The notes: a model not told the origin generated them from the sequence alone. A DNA stretch of 64,000 nt from Dermanyssus gallinae (GCA_003439945.1 QVRM01006777.1:23991-87990); one strand, 5' to 3'; numbered from the stretch's first letter, positions 13,424 to 47,702 are shown. Translations and numbers: made by a program.

Positions 13424-14542
13424 TTGCCCGCATCTATAAAACATGCTTATATAGACAGAGCCTTTCATAACATCATGTACACACAAATGTTTGGTAGAAC
13501 TCGGCAATAAAATAATTTTTACCAGTGGAAGGAGAGGGCTGAAACGTCTTGTTTAGGAGCGAGGATGAAATGCATGGAGGTAGTTATTTTGCCTTTTTTC
13601 TCCTACACACTTGTGCAAATTCTACGTTTGCGGGAGAACCTTGCATTAACGCATGAAGCAACCGATCATACAGGCGTGTTTGGCGGAAAATTCTGCATAA
13701 TGAAAGACACTTCGCTAGCTTGCGTAGCGAAAGGCGAAAAGCCAAATTAAGCAAATTAAATCGAAAAGGCTTAGTTACTCGGCAACTACGACACGCAGCA
13801 TCATCATTTGGGTGCGAAATGGTAACCATTAAATTTTCTTTTGCCTGAGAGTAATCTTTTGGACGTACATTTTTGGTCGTAATGGCAAAATTTGACGATT
13901 TTGCACGTAAAAGCGTTGACGTAAGACATAACAACGTATCGACTTTTTATGACTTTTCTTAGTCTGACTATTCGCCTTTCGCTACGTAAGCTAGCGAAAT
14001 GTTCTCGAACGAAGTTTCTTTTATTGTGCAGAATTTTCCGCCGAACACGCCGATATGATCGGTTCCTTCATGCGTTCACTGGTTCTCCCACAAACGTAGA
14101 TTTTGCACAACTATGTAGGAGAAAAAGGCAACATAACTACTTTTATAAATTCATCCTCGCTCCTAAACAAGACGTTGTTGCCCCCTCCTTTCATTGGGAA
14201 AGATAATTTTATTGCCGAGTTCTACCAAATATTACAATGTGCACATATATATATATATATATATATAGTATTGCTTATTCGATCCGTGTTTATACCTCAC
14301 TAGTTACCAAGTTCTCATAAGCTTTCGCTATGTTGTTTGTTGTCGGTGATTTGTAGGAGGAACGCATCCGACAAGAACAGGCCGAAGAGGAAGCACTTAA
14401 GGTGTATAGACAGAAACTGGAGTTCAAGGCTCGCCCTATGCCGCAAATCTATTCAACTGTTGCCTACCAGGTTCAGCCGTCGACCAAACAGCTTACGGTA
14501 CCCGCGACGCCGTTAGTTCTTAAACGAAATAACTCCAAGTAG
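11511..14542 (+). CDS. Compact TPX2-domain protein (three exons)
   Basis: Exons 11511-11582, 13096-13311 and 14357-14542 join in phase 0 at GT-AG sites to give 157 residues ending in TAG. Exon 1 gives MSSAGGTPTVLARSEYAKKR. Exon 2 (residues 25-96) carries the TPX2 C-terminal signature: FRARECEV, KKPF-like RKPFQP, then LHSTVRAEERRRFDE. Exon 3 adds a charged helix and KLEFKARPMP...PSTKQLTVPATP, the closing TPX2-family block. TPX2 proteins bind microtubules and activate Aurora A in spindle assembly. Those roles reside partly in N-terminal regions absent here, so function is inferred. It is far shorter than vertebrate TPX2 (about 750 aa); an unseen upstream exon or a small family member are both possible. 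Intron 2 holds a foldback repeat. Confidence 0.75.
12166..12199. repeat. Perfect 34-bp palindrome
   Basis: Two 17-bp arms without a loop, centred on TTTT/AAAA, in intron 1 of the TPX2-domain gene. Every base pairs. It is AT-rich, but not a simple repeat. Confidence 0.9.
13490..14229. mobile_element. Foldback (long inverted repeat) element
   Basis: Arms at about 13490-13741 and 13968-14229 are reverse complements at roughly 80% by eye, around a centre of about 225 bp. Ends match as TTTGGTAGAACTCGGCAATA. Further shared blocks are CGTCTTGTTTAGGAGCGAGG, TCTACGTTTG and GGCGGAAAATTCTGCA. No transposase is present. It lies wholly in intron 2 of the TPX2-domain gene between two TA runs and looks like a non-autonomous foldback or MITE-type element. 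Its transcript would form a long hairpin. Confidence 0.7.
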
Positions 14543-16115
14543 AGTCAGTAACTTGTGAAGTCATCTATAATGCTGACCAAGGAAACTACAATACCAGATA
14601 TGTCATTTGTTAAATGTCATTCTGTTCGTTATATGTGGCTGCAGTTATCTCAGAAACAAAAACAAAAAAGAAAGAACATTAGCATTGTCAGTATTCCGGG
14701 CTATAGTCTCCCGGGCACTTGCAAAGAAGTCGACAGTAATTTGCGTATTACACTTACTAAATAACATCCGTCAGCATGCTTCGATTTTACAAACACGTAA
14801 TGCTCTCAACGTCTTTGTGGCCATGGACGACCTTTTCGGAATGTTGTGCAGACAACCTAGTCAGGGTTGAACATTGTGCAACGGAATTCGTGATGGACGT
14901 GTTGTACATATGTATATTTGCCTCAGACAACAACGCTTATGTGACAGTTAAGACAAAAACAAAGCTTGTGTCGTGCTAATCGGCTGTCATTACGTTTGCT
15001 GCAAGATCACGCAAACTTCTAGGAAGAACACATCTGCTCTGTACATACATACCGCCGTGACATACAAGCAACCGTACGGTAGGTGAACAACTCTTAGTAG
15101 GCGTTTAATGCGAAGGTGCAAAAAAGCCTGGCGTAAATTGATAAAGATAAAAGTCCTGCATCTGCACACGTATGTGCAGCTGCATATGGGCCCCATCGAA
15201 GGCATTGTCGGTTATCCCAAAGTGTTCATTCGCCCCAGAGGGAACTGTTTAACTTCTCCCGATGTGCGGGTCGCGCGTGCTTACAATATATTTATTTCGC
15301 ATTAATAATCTGTCTTCGAAGACTGGTTATGCGTTGCAAATAGCAGACAATGCGATCGTGTGGGTCGAAAATACGCTTTAGTACCAGTTTTGACCCGGCC
15401 GATAAATGAAGCAAGGATAGCACAAGTATGTGACATTTTGTGAGCAAAGCTGGCGGAGGTAGTGGTAGCCCATGATCGACCGGGGCATCTTCATGTTATC
15501 TTCGGGGAGCACTTCGCACTGCGAATGTCATGCCCACAACGACTGAAAGATGTTGCGGTTGGCCCATGCACGCAACAGCACCTTGTGTAGGCGGTTTTTC
15601 TCTGATACGAATACAATAAAAGGGTTAAGTGAAAGGGGTCTCGAATTGCTCTCTTGTGCAGCGAACATCGTGAATTGCTTTTGTGTATATCGGAACTCCT
15701 CCGTATTCTTCTCTAAATTGGCCACCGAATGCGTCAAGTGGACGGAACAGCTTCGGTAAAAACTTTGTGGTATGTTAGATACAGGCTACTGCTCTATTTT
15801 TCCCCAAATCGCAGACAAAACCTGACTTGGCGGTGAGACTTTATTGATTACAGTACACCTTATTGGAATAACTCTTGTTTATCTTTAGGAGCAAACAAAA
15901 CGCATCGATCTCACTCGCCTTGAAGGAGTGTTTACATAAAGGAGCTGTAGGTACGCCGATAAGTTTTATCAATACCCTCGAAACTATTGATTGTGTGTTT
16001 TCAAAATGTTACGTTTAAGAAAGCTTCTCTGTCAGTAGTGTCAAGTCAAGTTTTTTAAAGTGAATAGATGTGCTAGATTTGAAATCCAAACAACTTGCAG
16101 CACAACTCCGCATTG

Positions 16116-16146
<31 letters not shown>

Positions 16147-16200
16147 GGACCGTCTTCTCCCGACGGTAAATTTATTTAAATTTAATCATTCATCATTGAC
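14543..16200. other. Intergenic after TPX2-domain gene
   Basis: No conserved frame was found. It presumably starts with the 3' UTR of the TPX2-domain gene, but I could not fix a poly(A) signal. A (TA)n run lies at about 16120-16145. Confidence 0.4.
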
Positions 16201-17520
16201 CTTAAAATGTTCATAATTAACTAAGTTTTAATAATTGTAACAATTGAGGTATTTTGCTGAAAAGGCTATCGCCCTTGGCCGCTCTTGTAAGCGTATCAAC
16301 ATCCTCCACGCTATCGAACGGTGCTAATTTGATTGTTTGAAAAATTGTGTTGGAAGGTTCTTCCAAGTACACAAGTTTTAGTATATCCGGCGAAATAAAC
16401 AAATCTGTTGTTTGAGGTTGGTTTAACATTTCTCATTGGATTACACTAATGCTCACATAAGCAGATGAGGAAGTCTGGCATTTGGGTTTACGGGCGATAC
16501 TTTAGCATCGACTTAAATGCACCTTTATTTTTTTAAAGTGAGGGCATTATTTACACTGATTACATTTTACAAACGATTCAGACAATAGTCAGTTTACTTG
16601 TGCGTTGACATTTGCGCTATTAGCCTTTCAATTTCTCAGTGCCCTGGCCATCCACCACGAAAACACGTTAGTTATACGATCTACCTTGACAATTTTTTGG
16701 ACGAGATAGTCTTAGCCGCTTCTAAGGTTGTTTAAACGAATGCTAAAATAGTTGGATATACTTCATGAGTTTACAATACGATTGTACATGCGGTAATCGG
16801 ATGTATCAGATGACTTGTGTCATATGAGCGTTAAAATCCAGTTCTGACTTCACCGCAACCCCAAGGTCCCTAATGCCATATAAAATAGGAATAGCCTCCC
16901 CATGAAACTTAAAGCTATGGGCTTGCTTTAAACAAAATACTGCACATCTTGGCACTGATATAAGCATTTCGTTACGAGCACATCATTTAAAAATCGCTTC
17001 TATCGTACTCTGTAGTAATTGTATTTCGTTAGCGGTGTTGGAAGGTCCGTGTAGTTTCAGATGATCAGCATAAATCTGATCATCTGATACGTTATCAATT
17101 CAGGAATAACGTTTTCAAGATCTCAAATAATAACTAGCAATCCATGATATAGAGCGAGTATTTAGGTACTTAAGCTTTTGTACAAGTCTCACGTGGTTTA
17201 CTCTATCAAATGCCTTTGAAAAATCCAAATATACACAATCAAGGCCAATTGTTTATCAGAATGGGCCAATCTTGAGTCACTTCGACGCGTTGAGTTGCCG
17301 TGGATTTGCGTTTAGGAAAACCATGTTGGTTATCATCCAAAAAGCCTTTGGATTGAAAAAGAAGATTAAAAATATGGTCCACTAGCAGTTTTTCAAAGAT
17401 GTTAAATGCGATTGATGGTTGAGGTCTATAATTATCTACACTTGACTTTGGACCTTTCTTAGGTACAGGAGTCACGACTGACTGCCAAAAATATTTTGGC
17501 ACAATGGCACTTTATAAGAA
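16200..17520 (-). mobile_element. Decayed CR1/jockey-type LINE
   Basis: Minus-strand 17502-17239 encodes VVTPVPKKGPKSSVDNYRP, then FEKLLVDHI and LDDNQHGFPKRKST, a near-textbook RT entry block. Downstream (about 17232-17130), with a frame change, DFSKAFDRVNHVRLVQKLK is readable. The remnant continues to about 16217 with a last frame ending in LLQLLKLS. Stops and shifts make it inactive. Confidence 0.65.
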
Positions 17521-18119
17521 CTACTGAATATCAAGGAGTTCAGTTACCATAGACGCTACCTTTTTAGAAAATGTGGGTGTAATTAAACCAGGAGTATAGC
17601 TGCACTGAATGGGTAGTTGTTTGATTTTGGTAAGAATTTTATATTCTGATATTTCTAAATATGGGCAGCCACCTCTCGATGTCACGCTGGAAACACCTTA
17701 GGGAACCCCTTTGGGCAACATAAACCAACGAGAAGAAGTCCTTAAATGCATTTGCTTTAAAAGCGTCATCCTCGTACGAAGACTGTCCCATCTGTATTTA
17801 ACGCATATTTGCGTATATTAGCATTATTTTTTACTTGACATTTCTTTTAGGTACACATTTTTTTAAATTCGTGAATGCATCTGGTACGCATACAGTTATT
17901 GTACATCGAGTCAGCGGCATCACAATTTAAAAAGAAGTTTCTCTAATTCATACTATATATATAAGCATATTTAGTATATTAGATATTCAGCATCAAATAA
18001 AATAGAAAGCCAAGCCTAAGCTATCTAAGGTTCTTTCATCAGGGGCAATGCAACTAATAGTAGGTCTAGTAGTCAATTGGCCTACACTCTTAAAGTAGTA
18101 ATATAATGGCGAATGTGTA

Positions 18120-18960
18120 TCTATTTCATTTCTAAAAACTGACCTGCGTGATCTCAGCACCATGGCAATACAGTCGATGGCGAGTGACCTCGTCTATTTG
18201 TTGATGTAATCCGTTGATGATGCAGGCGGTAACAAAGTTAGACGTCATAACGAATAAAACCTGGCGACCACTATGTACAAGAGCATTCAAGAGGATTCAG
18301 CTAGCCCTTTCCTTTTTACCCTGTACGAAACTGGACTCGCGGATCGGAAGCCTCACAGTGCATTCTATGCAGACGACTTAGTAATCCTAGCGAAATCACC
18401 AACAGTGACTACTTTTTTGTTACCTCAGAGAGGACACAATGGTGTGAGGAAAATAAACTCACAATCAGCGCAGAAAAACAAAGGTAATGTGTTTCAGTAG
18501 AGGAGAATTGTGCGCTGCTAGATATAATTTCTTAAAATGAAAAATAAACGAAAGGGCAGTCAAGGTTGTCAACACGTTTACTTATCTAGGAGGCATCCTG
18601 ACCACAAAGCTCTAAGTACGCATGTTAACAGAATACGGGCATTACCTTACTAATCAGCCTACGTGGTGTTGACCAGAAGACGCATTTAAATTTGAAATTA
18701 AACTACTCCCGACCATAACACACTGGCTACCCGCAATCGCCGACACTTGGCAGTGAGTGATCTGAAAGTCCTAGGTAGGCATACTCAGGGACTACCAAAA
18801 ACGCGTCAGCCACGCTTGCCCCGGAGGTGTGCGAAGAGAGAGAACATATGATTCTGAGCATAACAAGGTTCTATTTAGCACAACGTTATTAGACTACTAC
18901 AGAGCTTTCGAGAAAACAAGAAACGTACAGCTCGCAATTAAAAACTATACTGAAGGCCCA
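18120..18960 (+). mobile_element. Decayed LINE, RT catalytic part
   Basis: Plus-strand 18273-18500 encodes EDSASPFLFTLY followed by HSAFYADDLVILAKSPTV, the RT catalytic box. About 18560-18620 continues with VVNTFTYLGGILTT, the usual post-YADD motif. Later pieces near 18700 keep LINE character but are frame-shifted. The element is incomplete at both ends. Confidence 0.6.
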
Positions 18961-19594
18961 GCTTTTTGCTCTGGTAAATGATAAAGAGGTTCGCATAAAT
19001 CGCACAATTGTATACCGAATGACCCTGGCAACTCAAACCCCCACCATTATATGTTCATGAAGCCAATGTGTTTCAAACATTGAGGTGATGCGCATGTAGT
19101 TTCTGTGGGAATTGGCGATATTGGGTGGAAACCGCATACTTGAAACCCGGGAGAGGGTGCAACAGACGTACGTAAGAGTTCTCTTGGTGCCGGTCCCCGC
19201 CGTCCGTACCAGTTTCGTTTGCCCTCCTTTCACGCTTCCTTCGCCATCCATACATGATGGCAGGCGACGACCCTCCCCTGAGAAACTAAAATAAGCAATT
19301 GTGGAAGGCCTGGGGCGGGCTGTATAATTTTTTTTGCGGGCTAGCTAACGTCAAAGCTACGGCAGAGATCTCGTGTTTCAAAGTAATACACTGTAAGCCT
19401 GTACACTATTGGTTATAATAAATGCGTGTAATGTGGGGGCAAAAAATAGGTGGCTGTATCTTTTGCAGAGTATGTTATGTACATATAAAACCTAACACAT
19501 GGTCCAAATGTGTATCATAGGCTTTTGTACTGGAAGGAAACGGCGTCATCAAATCTTGAAAAACGATTCCGTAAAGAGGAAATTGTGAAAAACG

Positions 19595-20242
19595 TTTATT
19601 ATTAACAAGTACAATTGATTACCATCATCGGCGATTCCACTTCAGCGGGCGTTTGTATTCGCTAAATTATACAACATATGCACAAAAAACTGTACACGTT
19701 TGACTTTAAAGTCTTGCATCAACATCTATACACATCGGAGGCTGCGCTCTGGAGCCAACGATCAAAAAGCTACAACAGTCTCCAAGCTGGCCAGTCATAC
19801 ACTGTACGTACTGTCTCAGCGCTCACCCACTGGCCACATATCGAAACACTGACGTAGCCGCGCGCCGCAACAAATACAACGATCGTAGTACGCTAACAGT
19901 CTCGCGTACAACACTCGGATGCCAACACACGGATGCACGTGCAACACATGCATGCAAAAACATTGTTCTAGTCCGTCCAGTAGATTTCAATCTTTCTAGG
20001 GCTGCAGATCGAGTACGACCATTTGTTCGGCTCGGCGATGTGCATCGCATAGCTTTAGGGTATTCCCATTGTAGCGGCGAGGCACGAAAAATAGCCTATT
20101 GCCCCACCCGCCCCTAAAATGGCCATGTATGCATCATCATCGTCGTCATCATCATCATCACCATTATGCGGGATCACCACGTCATGGCTCTTCGACGCCG
20201 TCTAGCATTCATTCATGTCAGCCATCTGTCTCCATGGGTACT
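19595..20242 (-). other. USP24 3' UTR and poly(A) signal
   Basis: From the stop of the USP24 gene at 20243 the minus strand shows no continued frame. A canonical AATAAA lies at 19600-19595 on the minus strand, giving a 3' UTR of about 650 bases. It includes a CAT/CGT trinucleotide stretch (20133-20165). An alternative is a donor at the stop (GACTG|GTGAAG) with a further unseen exon. Confidence 0.55.
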
Positions 20243-41664
<21,422 letters not shown>

Positions 41665-43330
41665 CGTGGAGCGGCGGATTCGGCCGCCGCTTAACGGTGG
41701 TGGCACTCAAATGTGTATATGTATGTATATATATATATATATATCTCTGTCTCTCTATATGTATGTTGATATTAGTGTGTATATATACATATATATACAG
41801 GTGTAAATGTGTATACTTATATGCTCTATCTACCTAGCTAGCTATGCACGGCGCACGTAAGCACGCAGCAACGTTCGAGATCGGCCGCGTGCCGATCTCG
41901 ACGACGCCCGAAAGCGAATCACTACGAGGCAGCGATGTCTGGCTACGCTGTGTCACGCGTAGCTGTTCCAGTTTCTGTCCGGGGAGTGATTGGCCATTAT
42001 TGACCGGCGGCGACGGCAGGAGAAGGTGGGTAAATGGATTGGTTGGCGACCAGCAAAAGCAGGAGACTTGCACAAACACACGCACAGATCCACAGCTATA
42101 GAACAAGATCGAACTGACAGGCAGACTGACGGCGAGGTTTGCCGGCGGCTGCCGGCTGTGACTCAGACAAGCTCTTGTCTAACGTATAGAGAGAGACATC
42201 TATGCGTATAGCGCATATCTATGTGTACTACTATTCGGTACATTATGATTCTGATTCTGATGATGATCTATCTGACTGTTTACGCCAGCAGCAGCAGCAG
42301 CAGCGACGACGTGAGCACGCTTGTTTCACAATGTCACGCTCATCGCCGCTTGCACCACCATCGTCTTCGCCGTCGTCGTGGTCGTCAGCACCACACGCGA
42401 GAGGCGGCGCCGTTGCTGCTGCCGCTGCTGCTGCGGCCATCACACTGAGGGAGGAAGAGACGACGGGGAGGCGTGAAGCGGCGAGGAGAGAATCTCCACA
42501 GTCTCGCACATCTCGTAGGCGCAGCCATCTTGGATTGAGCGCATTGTATGGACGATTTGGCCTGGCGAGACACCTGGCGGGCGCGCGGAGGATTCGTTCG
42601 TTCGGTCAGCCAACGAGCGACCGAACGACCGAACGCAACAATCGAACGGACGGAGAGAAAGTCTGCGCGTATCGTAGTTTCGTGCAACGCGCGCCGGTCG
42701 TGTGCGGTATAACAGCAATTCAATTGCATGTATGTAGGTGATACAAAAAAAAAAAAAAAATACTATAAACGGATGAGTCTGTGATCAAGGTGCGCTGCGA
42801 ACTACACGTTCAAAGACGACGATCAGGCGGGTGAGCGGGCACCTTCTACCTGCCAGCAACAGCAACAACAGCAGCACCGGGCCGTATATGATTGGTGTGG
42901 CGTTCGAAAACTCCACCAGGCGATTGATCGCCACCAGGTGGCCTTTTACCGGCCGATGAATGATGATAATGATAATGATGATGTTGTGGTTGCTGTTGCT
43001 GTTGTTGTTTTGTTTCGGTGCAGCACGTGGAGTCGGCAGGCCGACCAACCGAACAACCAGCCAGTGCACAGTCTATCCATTGGAACGCTGAACATACGGG
43101 CGGTGCTGCTGCTGGTGGGGTGGTGATGGTGTTCGAAGTCGACATCAAACCGAAGCTCCTCGAACGACAGCAAATCGACAGTAAGACAAGACAGGAAGAG
43201 AACTAAGGGGCTGGCTGCCACTCGCTGTCGTCTCGCCGCAAAGTGAGTCGTGACTGTCGTCAACTGAGTGAAACTGCTGGTGGAATTTCTTGCCGGCAAC
43301 TGCTGGTGGACGTCGACAAACAGCAAACAC
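41665..43330. promoter_or_regulatory. Promoter/5' flank between USP24 and GNL2
   Basis: The window's most CG-rich non-coding stretch (about 42270-42700) lies here, between the divergent starts of USP24 (-) and GNL2 (+), about 1.9 kb apart. It holds CAG/CTG and CGT triplet runs and an A-run (about 42746-42761). It probably contains the USP24 5' UTR and promoters. No TATA box was convincing. Open frames here are composition artefacts. Confidence 0.45.
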
Positions 43331-43528
43331 ATTGTGGGTGAAATAGCCTTCGGATAATAGACATTGTGGGTGAAATAGCCTTCGGATAGTAGACATTGTG
43401 GGTGAAATAGCCTTCGGATAATAGACATTCACCGTGGGTGAAATAGCCTTCGGATAATAGACATTCACCGTGGGTGAAATAGCCTTCGGATAATAGACAT
43501 TCACCGTGGGTGAAATAGCCTTTGGATC
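43331..43528. repeat. Minisatellite, six units of 32/36 bp
   Basis: Units share GGGTGAAATAGCCTTCGGAT. The first three are 32 bp, starting ATTGTG. The next two are 36 bp with a CACC insertion, creating a TCACC-GTG-GGTGA hairpin. The last is partial. It ends about 80 bp upstream of the GNL2 start codon, so it lies in its promoter or 5' UTR. Confidence 0.95.
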
Positions 43529-43611
43529 AGAGAGTAGTGCGTGGTCGTGCGGTACTGAGTGAGTGGAGTCGTCCAGAGTGAGCAGAGACCGGCGAAACAG
43601 ACTGCGCCACA

Positions 43612-45693
43612 ATGGGCAAAGACCACAAAGTTGCGCCCTCGGCGCGGCATCGATAAGTCGAACCACTCGATGAATCCGGACCGGGAGCGCAAAAACACGA
43701 ATATGCGCGACCGGGCCACGATCCGCCGCCTGCTGATGTACAAAAATCAGAAACCGATCCGAAATCGGCAGGGAAAGATTGTCAAGGCGGCGCCGTATCA
43801 GAGCTGGGTGAGCAGCGGGGCCGTGTCGCGGGTGGCTCCCAACCAGAAGTGGTTCGGCAACACGAAGGTTGTCACGCAGACGGCTCTGCAGAAGTTTCAG
43901 GAGGCGCTCGGCAAGGCCATCAAAGATCCGTACCAGGTCGTGATGAAGCAAACGAAGCTGCCCGTCACGCTGCTGAACGAGAGCGCCAAAAACAAGAACG
44001 TTCACATACTCGACACGTCGCCGTTTGAGCAGACGTTCGGGCCGAAGGCGCAACGCAAGCGGCCTCTCATCAAAGCGTCCGACGTGGAGGAGCTTCGGAA
44101 GCTTGCCGCCGAGAGGCAGGAAAAGTACGATCCCGAAGAGGACAAGGATCTCCAGCTAGACGACGGCGGCGTTCGGGATGAGGCCAAGGAGAGCATCATG
44201 CTCAAAGGCCAGTCGAAGCGGATCTGGAACGAGCTGTACAAGGTGATCGATTCGTCGGACGTCGTCATTCAGGTGCTCGACGCAAGGGACCCCCTGGGGA
44301 CGCGGTCGAAGTTCATCGAGAACTTTATTCGCAAGGAGAAGGCCCATAAGCATCTCATTTTTGTGCTGAACAAATGCGACCTTATTCCCACCTGGGTCAC
44401 GCAACGCTGGGTGACCATTCTCAGCGCAGAGTATCCCACAATGGCTTTCCACGCATCAATGCGCAACCCGTTCGGAAAAGGCGCTCTCATCAATCTGCTC
44501 CGTCAGTTCGGAAAGCTGCATACGGATAAGAAACAGATCTCCGTTGGGTTGATTGGCTACCCGAATGTCGGAAAGAGCTCCATAATCAATGCGCTAAAGG
44601 CCAAGAAGGTGTGTAATACGGCTCCGATTGCCGGCCAGACAAAGGTCTGGCAATACGTTACGTTAATGAGACGGATCTATTTAATTGATTGTCCGGGAGT
44701 CGTCTATCCTCAGGGAGACACCGACACCCAGGTTGTTCTAAAAGGAGTCGTGCGCGTGGAGAACATTAAGGATCCCGAGGACCACATTCCCGAAGTGCTT
44801 AATCGCGTCAAGCACGACTATCTGAAGAAGAACTACCGAATCGAAGACTGGACGGATTCCGTCGATTTTCTCGAGAAACTTGCTCGCCGCTACGGCAAAC
44901 TCTTGAAGAAAGGCGAGCCCGATATAAACACGGTTGCTAAGATGGTGTTGAACGATTTTCAACGAGGAAAGCTGCCGTTTTTCGTGAGGCCACCTGTTGA
45001 GGAGGAACATCCAATGGAGGAGAACGCACACACACTCAAGAAGAAGGCAAAGGCCGAGCAGGAGGCTAAGGCAAAGCCATTTGTCAATCAGGACTTCAAC
45101 AAGATCGAAGTCGAGACCGACTTCGTCGAAGAGGATATCGAGCCGATGAAGCCCATTATCGGCGATACGGACGACGACGAAGCAGGCGACAGTGATGTTG
45201 AAGAGAATGTCACCAAGCCCGAGTCGGGCGCTGCCCCTGAGGACGGACTAGTCTCGTTTGAAGAAACACTTCAAAAGGAAAATGACAAGCAGCCGGTGGT
45301 GTCGGAACCGCCTAGTGTATTGAACGTAAAAGCAAAGCCAACTCCGTCCAACAAGAAGGTGTCGGTTTACCAGGCTCGGTGGTTAGCCAAGAAGATGGGT
45401 CTCAAAATGACGCCGATGGAGATCACTAAGACGCTACTTGCCACAGAAGACGAACTTGAAAGAGAAGAAGATTTGAAGAAGGCGAAAGACCGAGAAAAGG
45501 CGAAAAAGTCGTGGGAACCCTGCCGCGAGCAGCCGAATGAAACTTTGCAAGATGCTAAACCCGCTGACGCAAACCAGAGTGAATTCATAGAGGTGAGAGA
45601 AGTGCACAATTCAGATGTGTCCATTTTGTTTTCACGTTTACTATTTTACGTATATCTGTATCAGCAAGCGTTCCATAGTGCTTATGGTAGTTG

Positions 45694-45728
<35 letters not shown>

Positions 45729-47461
45729 GTGGCTGTTTTGTTAAGTATTTAAATATAAAATACACGAGCAAGTACATAGCACATAGAATGATGATATGAT
45801 TTTATGAAGTAACATTCACGGAACTTACTTTAATAGGCATTTACAAAGCAGTCATTGGATATCTTTGTACACTTTATTGTACTGTCGTTGCTGAACCCTA
45901 CATATGATACCGATACGGTGCTCACCTGGGTCGTAGCTTCTTCTTTAGTTACATACGTTATTATAAAACTTGTGTGCGGCATAGCAATCAGCAGTAAGTT
46001 TATTCTATCTGGGCAATTTTCCACGCATCTTTGTAATCGCTCTCGCTTTTGAAATAGCGGGCTTGGCGCCATTTAGAAGTCCCGTTGAGTAATAATAAGT
46101 TTGAAAGTTTGCGAAAAAGCACCAGTACGCGACGATGTCATTCGATTACATCTTATGCAGTGTAATTTTAATTGTGGCGTCTAAGTGGGTGTGTTTATGC
46201 CTTTGAATTTAAAATAAGTATATTTTTCATGAGGACAAGTATCAATCAGTAGCCAGTCGGATCATCAGCTTCAAAGGTTAACGAATGTATTAATATCAGG
46301 TGAATGTGAAAACGAATGTCTAAGTTACGGAATTCTACTCCCCAATATCAGTTTTATTTATACAACTTCCCTATGTTAGCACCTTGGAGTAGGCAATTGT
46401 CACCGCGCGAAATTGTGGTCACGGGTTTTCTAACCCAGGGTTATACCAGCTCAACAATGTGCCCCGTACAGACGCTGCATTTACTCGTTGAATGTTGAGG
46501 GGCAGCCTGAACGCATGAATTCGGATGCTCTCGAGTCTCTCGTCGAAAGATTAAGGCTTCTACCTAAGCGCTGAATCAGTTTGAGCGTAAGCTGCAGCTC
46601 CCATAGCCTCGAACGCCAACAGACACATTTTGTGCGGATAATCAACGCTAGAGTATAATTTCTAAGTCATTAACAAACAAGCAGTTCGACGAAAGCGGGA
46701 TACGAACTTATTAGCCACGTCGAGGATTAAATATACGGATAGTGGTCAAGCCACTAAGTATGTTTTTTTTTCTTGTTACGCATTCCAGATTCTTCCCGCA
46801 AAGTCCTCCGTCGGCCAAAAAGATCACGACACGTCACGTAGTCGCGTCACGAGTTCGACGCCTTCCGGCAGACCTAGCAAAGTTGAAAACGACAAATGCG
46901 TCGGCGAAAGAAATGCCTTCTGATGGCGGCAGCGGCAATGCACCAAAGAAAGCGCGACGAACATTCGAGCGCCAGGGATGGATGGTTGACGAAGGCGAAA
47001 GTGAGGATGACTTTGACTACGGCCAGCCAGAAGACCCCATGAAGGACTGGAAAGTGCAAAAGATGGACAGCAGCGTCGCCGTCGGCCAGACAAAACCAAG
47101 CGGACGACCGAAACAGCTGGTCAATCGGAAGACGCTGGGCTTCGCCGTGACGAAGATGATCATGAACGATCTTCGGCAGCAGACGGCAGTCGCCAAACGG
47201 CAGAAGCGACGCGAGGAGCAGGCGGCTGAGCAGCGAAGCCCGTTCGGCTCGGCCTCGGACGGCGAACCTCAGAGCCAAGCTGATGGAAAGCTGACGGGAA
47301 AAGCCAAGAGGGCCCAATACAACGCGCAGAAAGTGAAGAAAATCGGCGTACACTACTATGAGACGGCGAACGTCAAGAATCGAAACCGGGATAGGGTGAA
47401 GGCTGTTGACACCGAGTTGGCCCACAGAGGCCACATGAAGAAAACCCAACGAACCAGGTAG
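43612..47461 (+). CDS. GNL2: Nucleolar GTP-binding protein 2 (60S assembly GTPase)
   Basis: Exons 43612-45592 and 46789-47461. NOG2/GNL2 binds pre-60S ribosomes in nucleolus and nucleus and gates export. N-terminal NOG2 block: [42 protein letters not shown] motifs come in circularly permuted order, G4 NKCDL, then G1 GYPNVGKSS, then G3 DCPGVVYP, diagnostic of this GTPase class. The C-terminus ends with [20 protein letters not shown], conserved in GNL2. About 880 residues against about 730 in human; the extra is acidic/Lys-rich linker. The best start (ATG 43612, MGKDHK) needs a one-base skip at about 43630 to enter the main frame; the first in-frame ATG is 43670. Exon 2 is also one base out of phase with donor GAG|GTGAGA. 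AATAAA at 47614-47619. Confidence 0.92.
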
Positions 47462-47613
47462 AGAGAAATCGAGAAAATAGACGGAGCCTATATATAGGCT
47501 ATATATATATATATATATATATATCTTTTTAGGTTATTTAGCTTAGTGTGGAGCCTCTTTGATCGTTTGCTGACCTCGTGGACGATCTCCTGCACACAAC
47601 TAAGAATGTTCTA

Positions 47614-47702
47614 AATAAACAGAATTGTATATGCATATGTCTGGTGCGGTATCCAACAGCAATGCGTTTATTTTGACACTTTCAGTGGGCTTTAATTTTA
47701 TT
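47614..47702. terminator. Convergent poly(A) signals of GNL2 and FBXW9
   Basis: Plus strand AATAAA at 47614-47619 serves GNL2. Minus strand AATAAA at 47672-47667 and 47702-47697 can serve FBXW9. The two 3' ends therefore face each other with about 50-85 bp between signals and probably overlap. Confidence 0.7.

Noticed and set aside
43331..43528. CRISPR-like array
   Set aside because: Units are contiguous with no spacers and the genome is eukaryotic; it is a minisatellite.
43145..44053. 302-codon minus-strand open frame across the GNL2 start
   Set aside because: It is antisense to conserved GNL2 coding sequence and reads through the minisatellite; its repeats are the array in translation.
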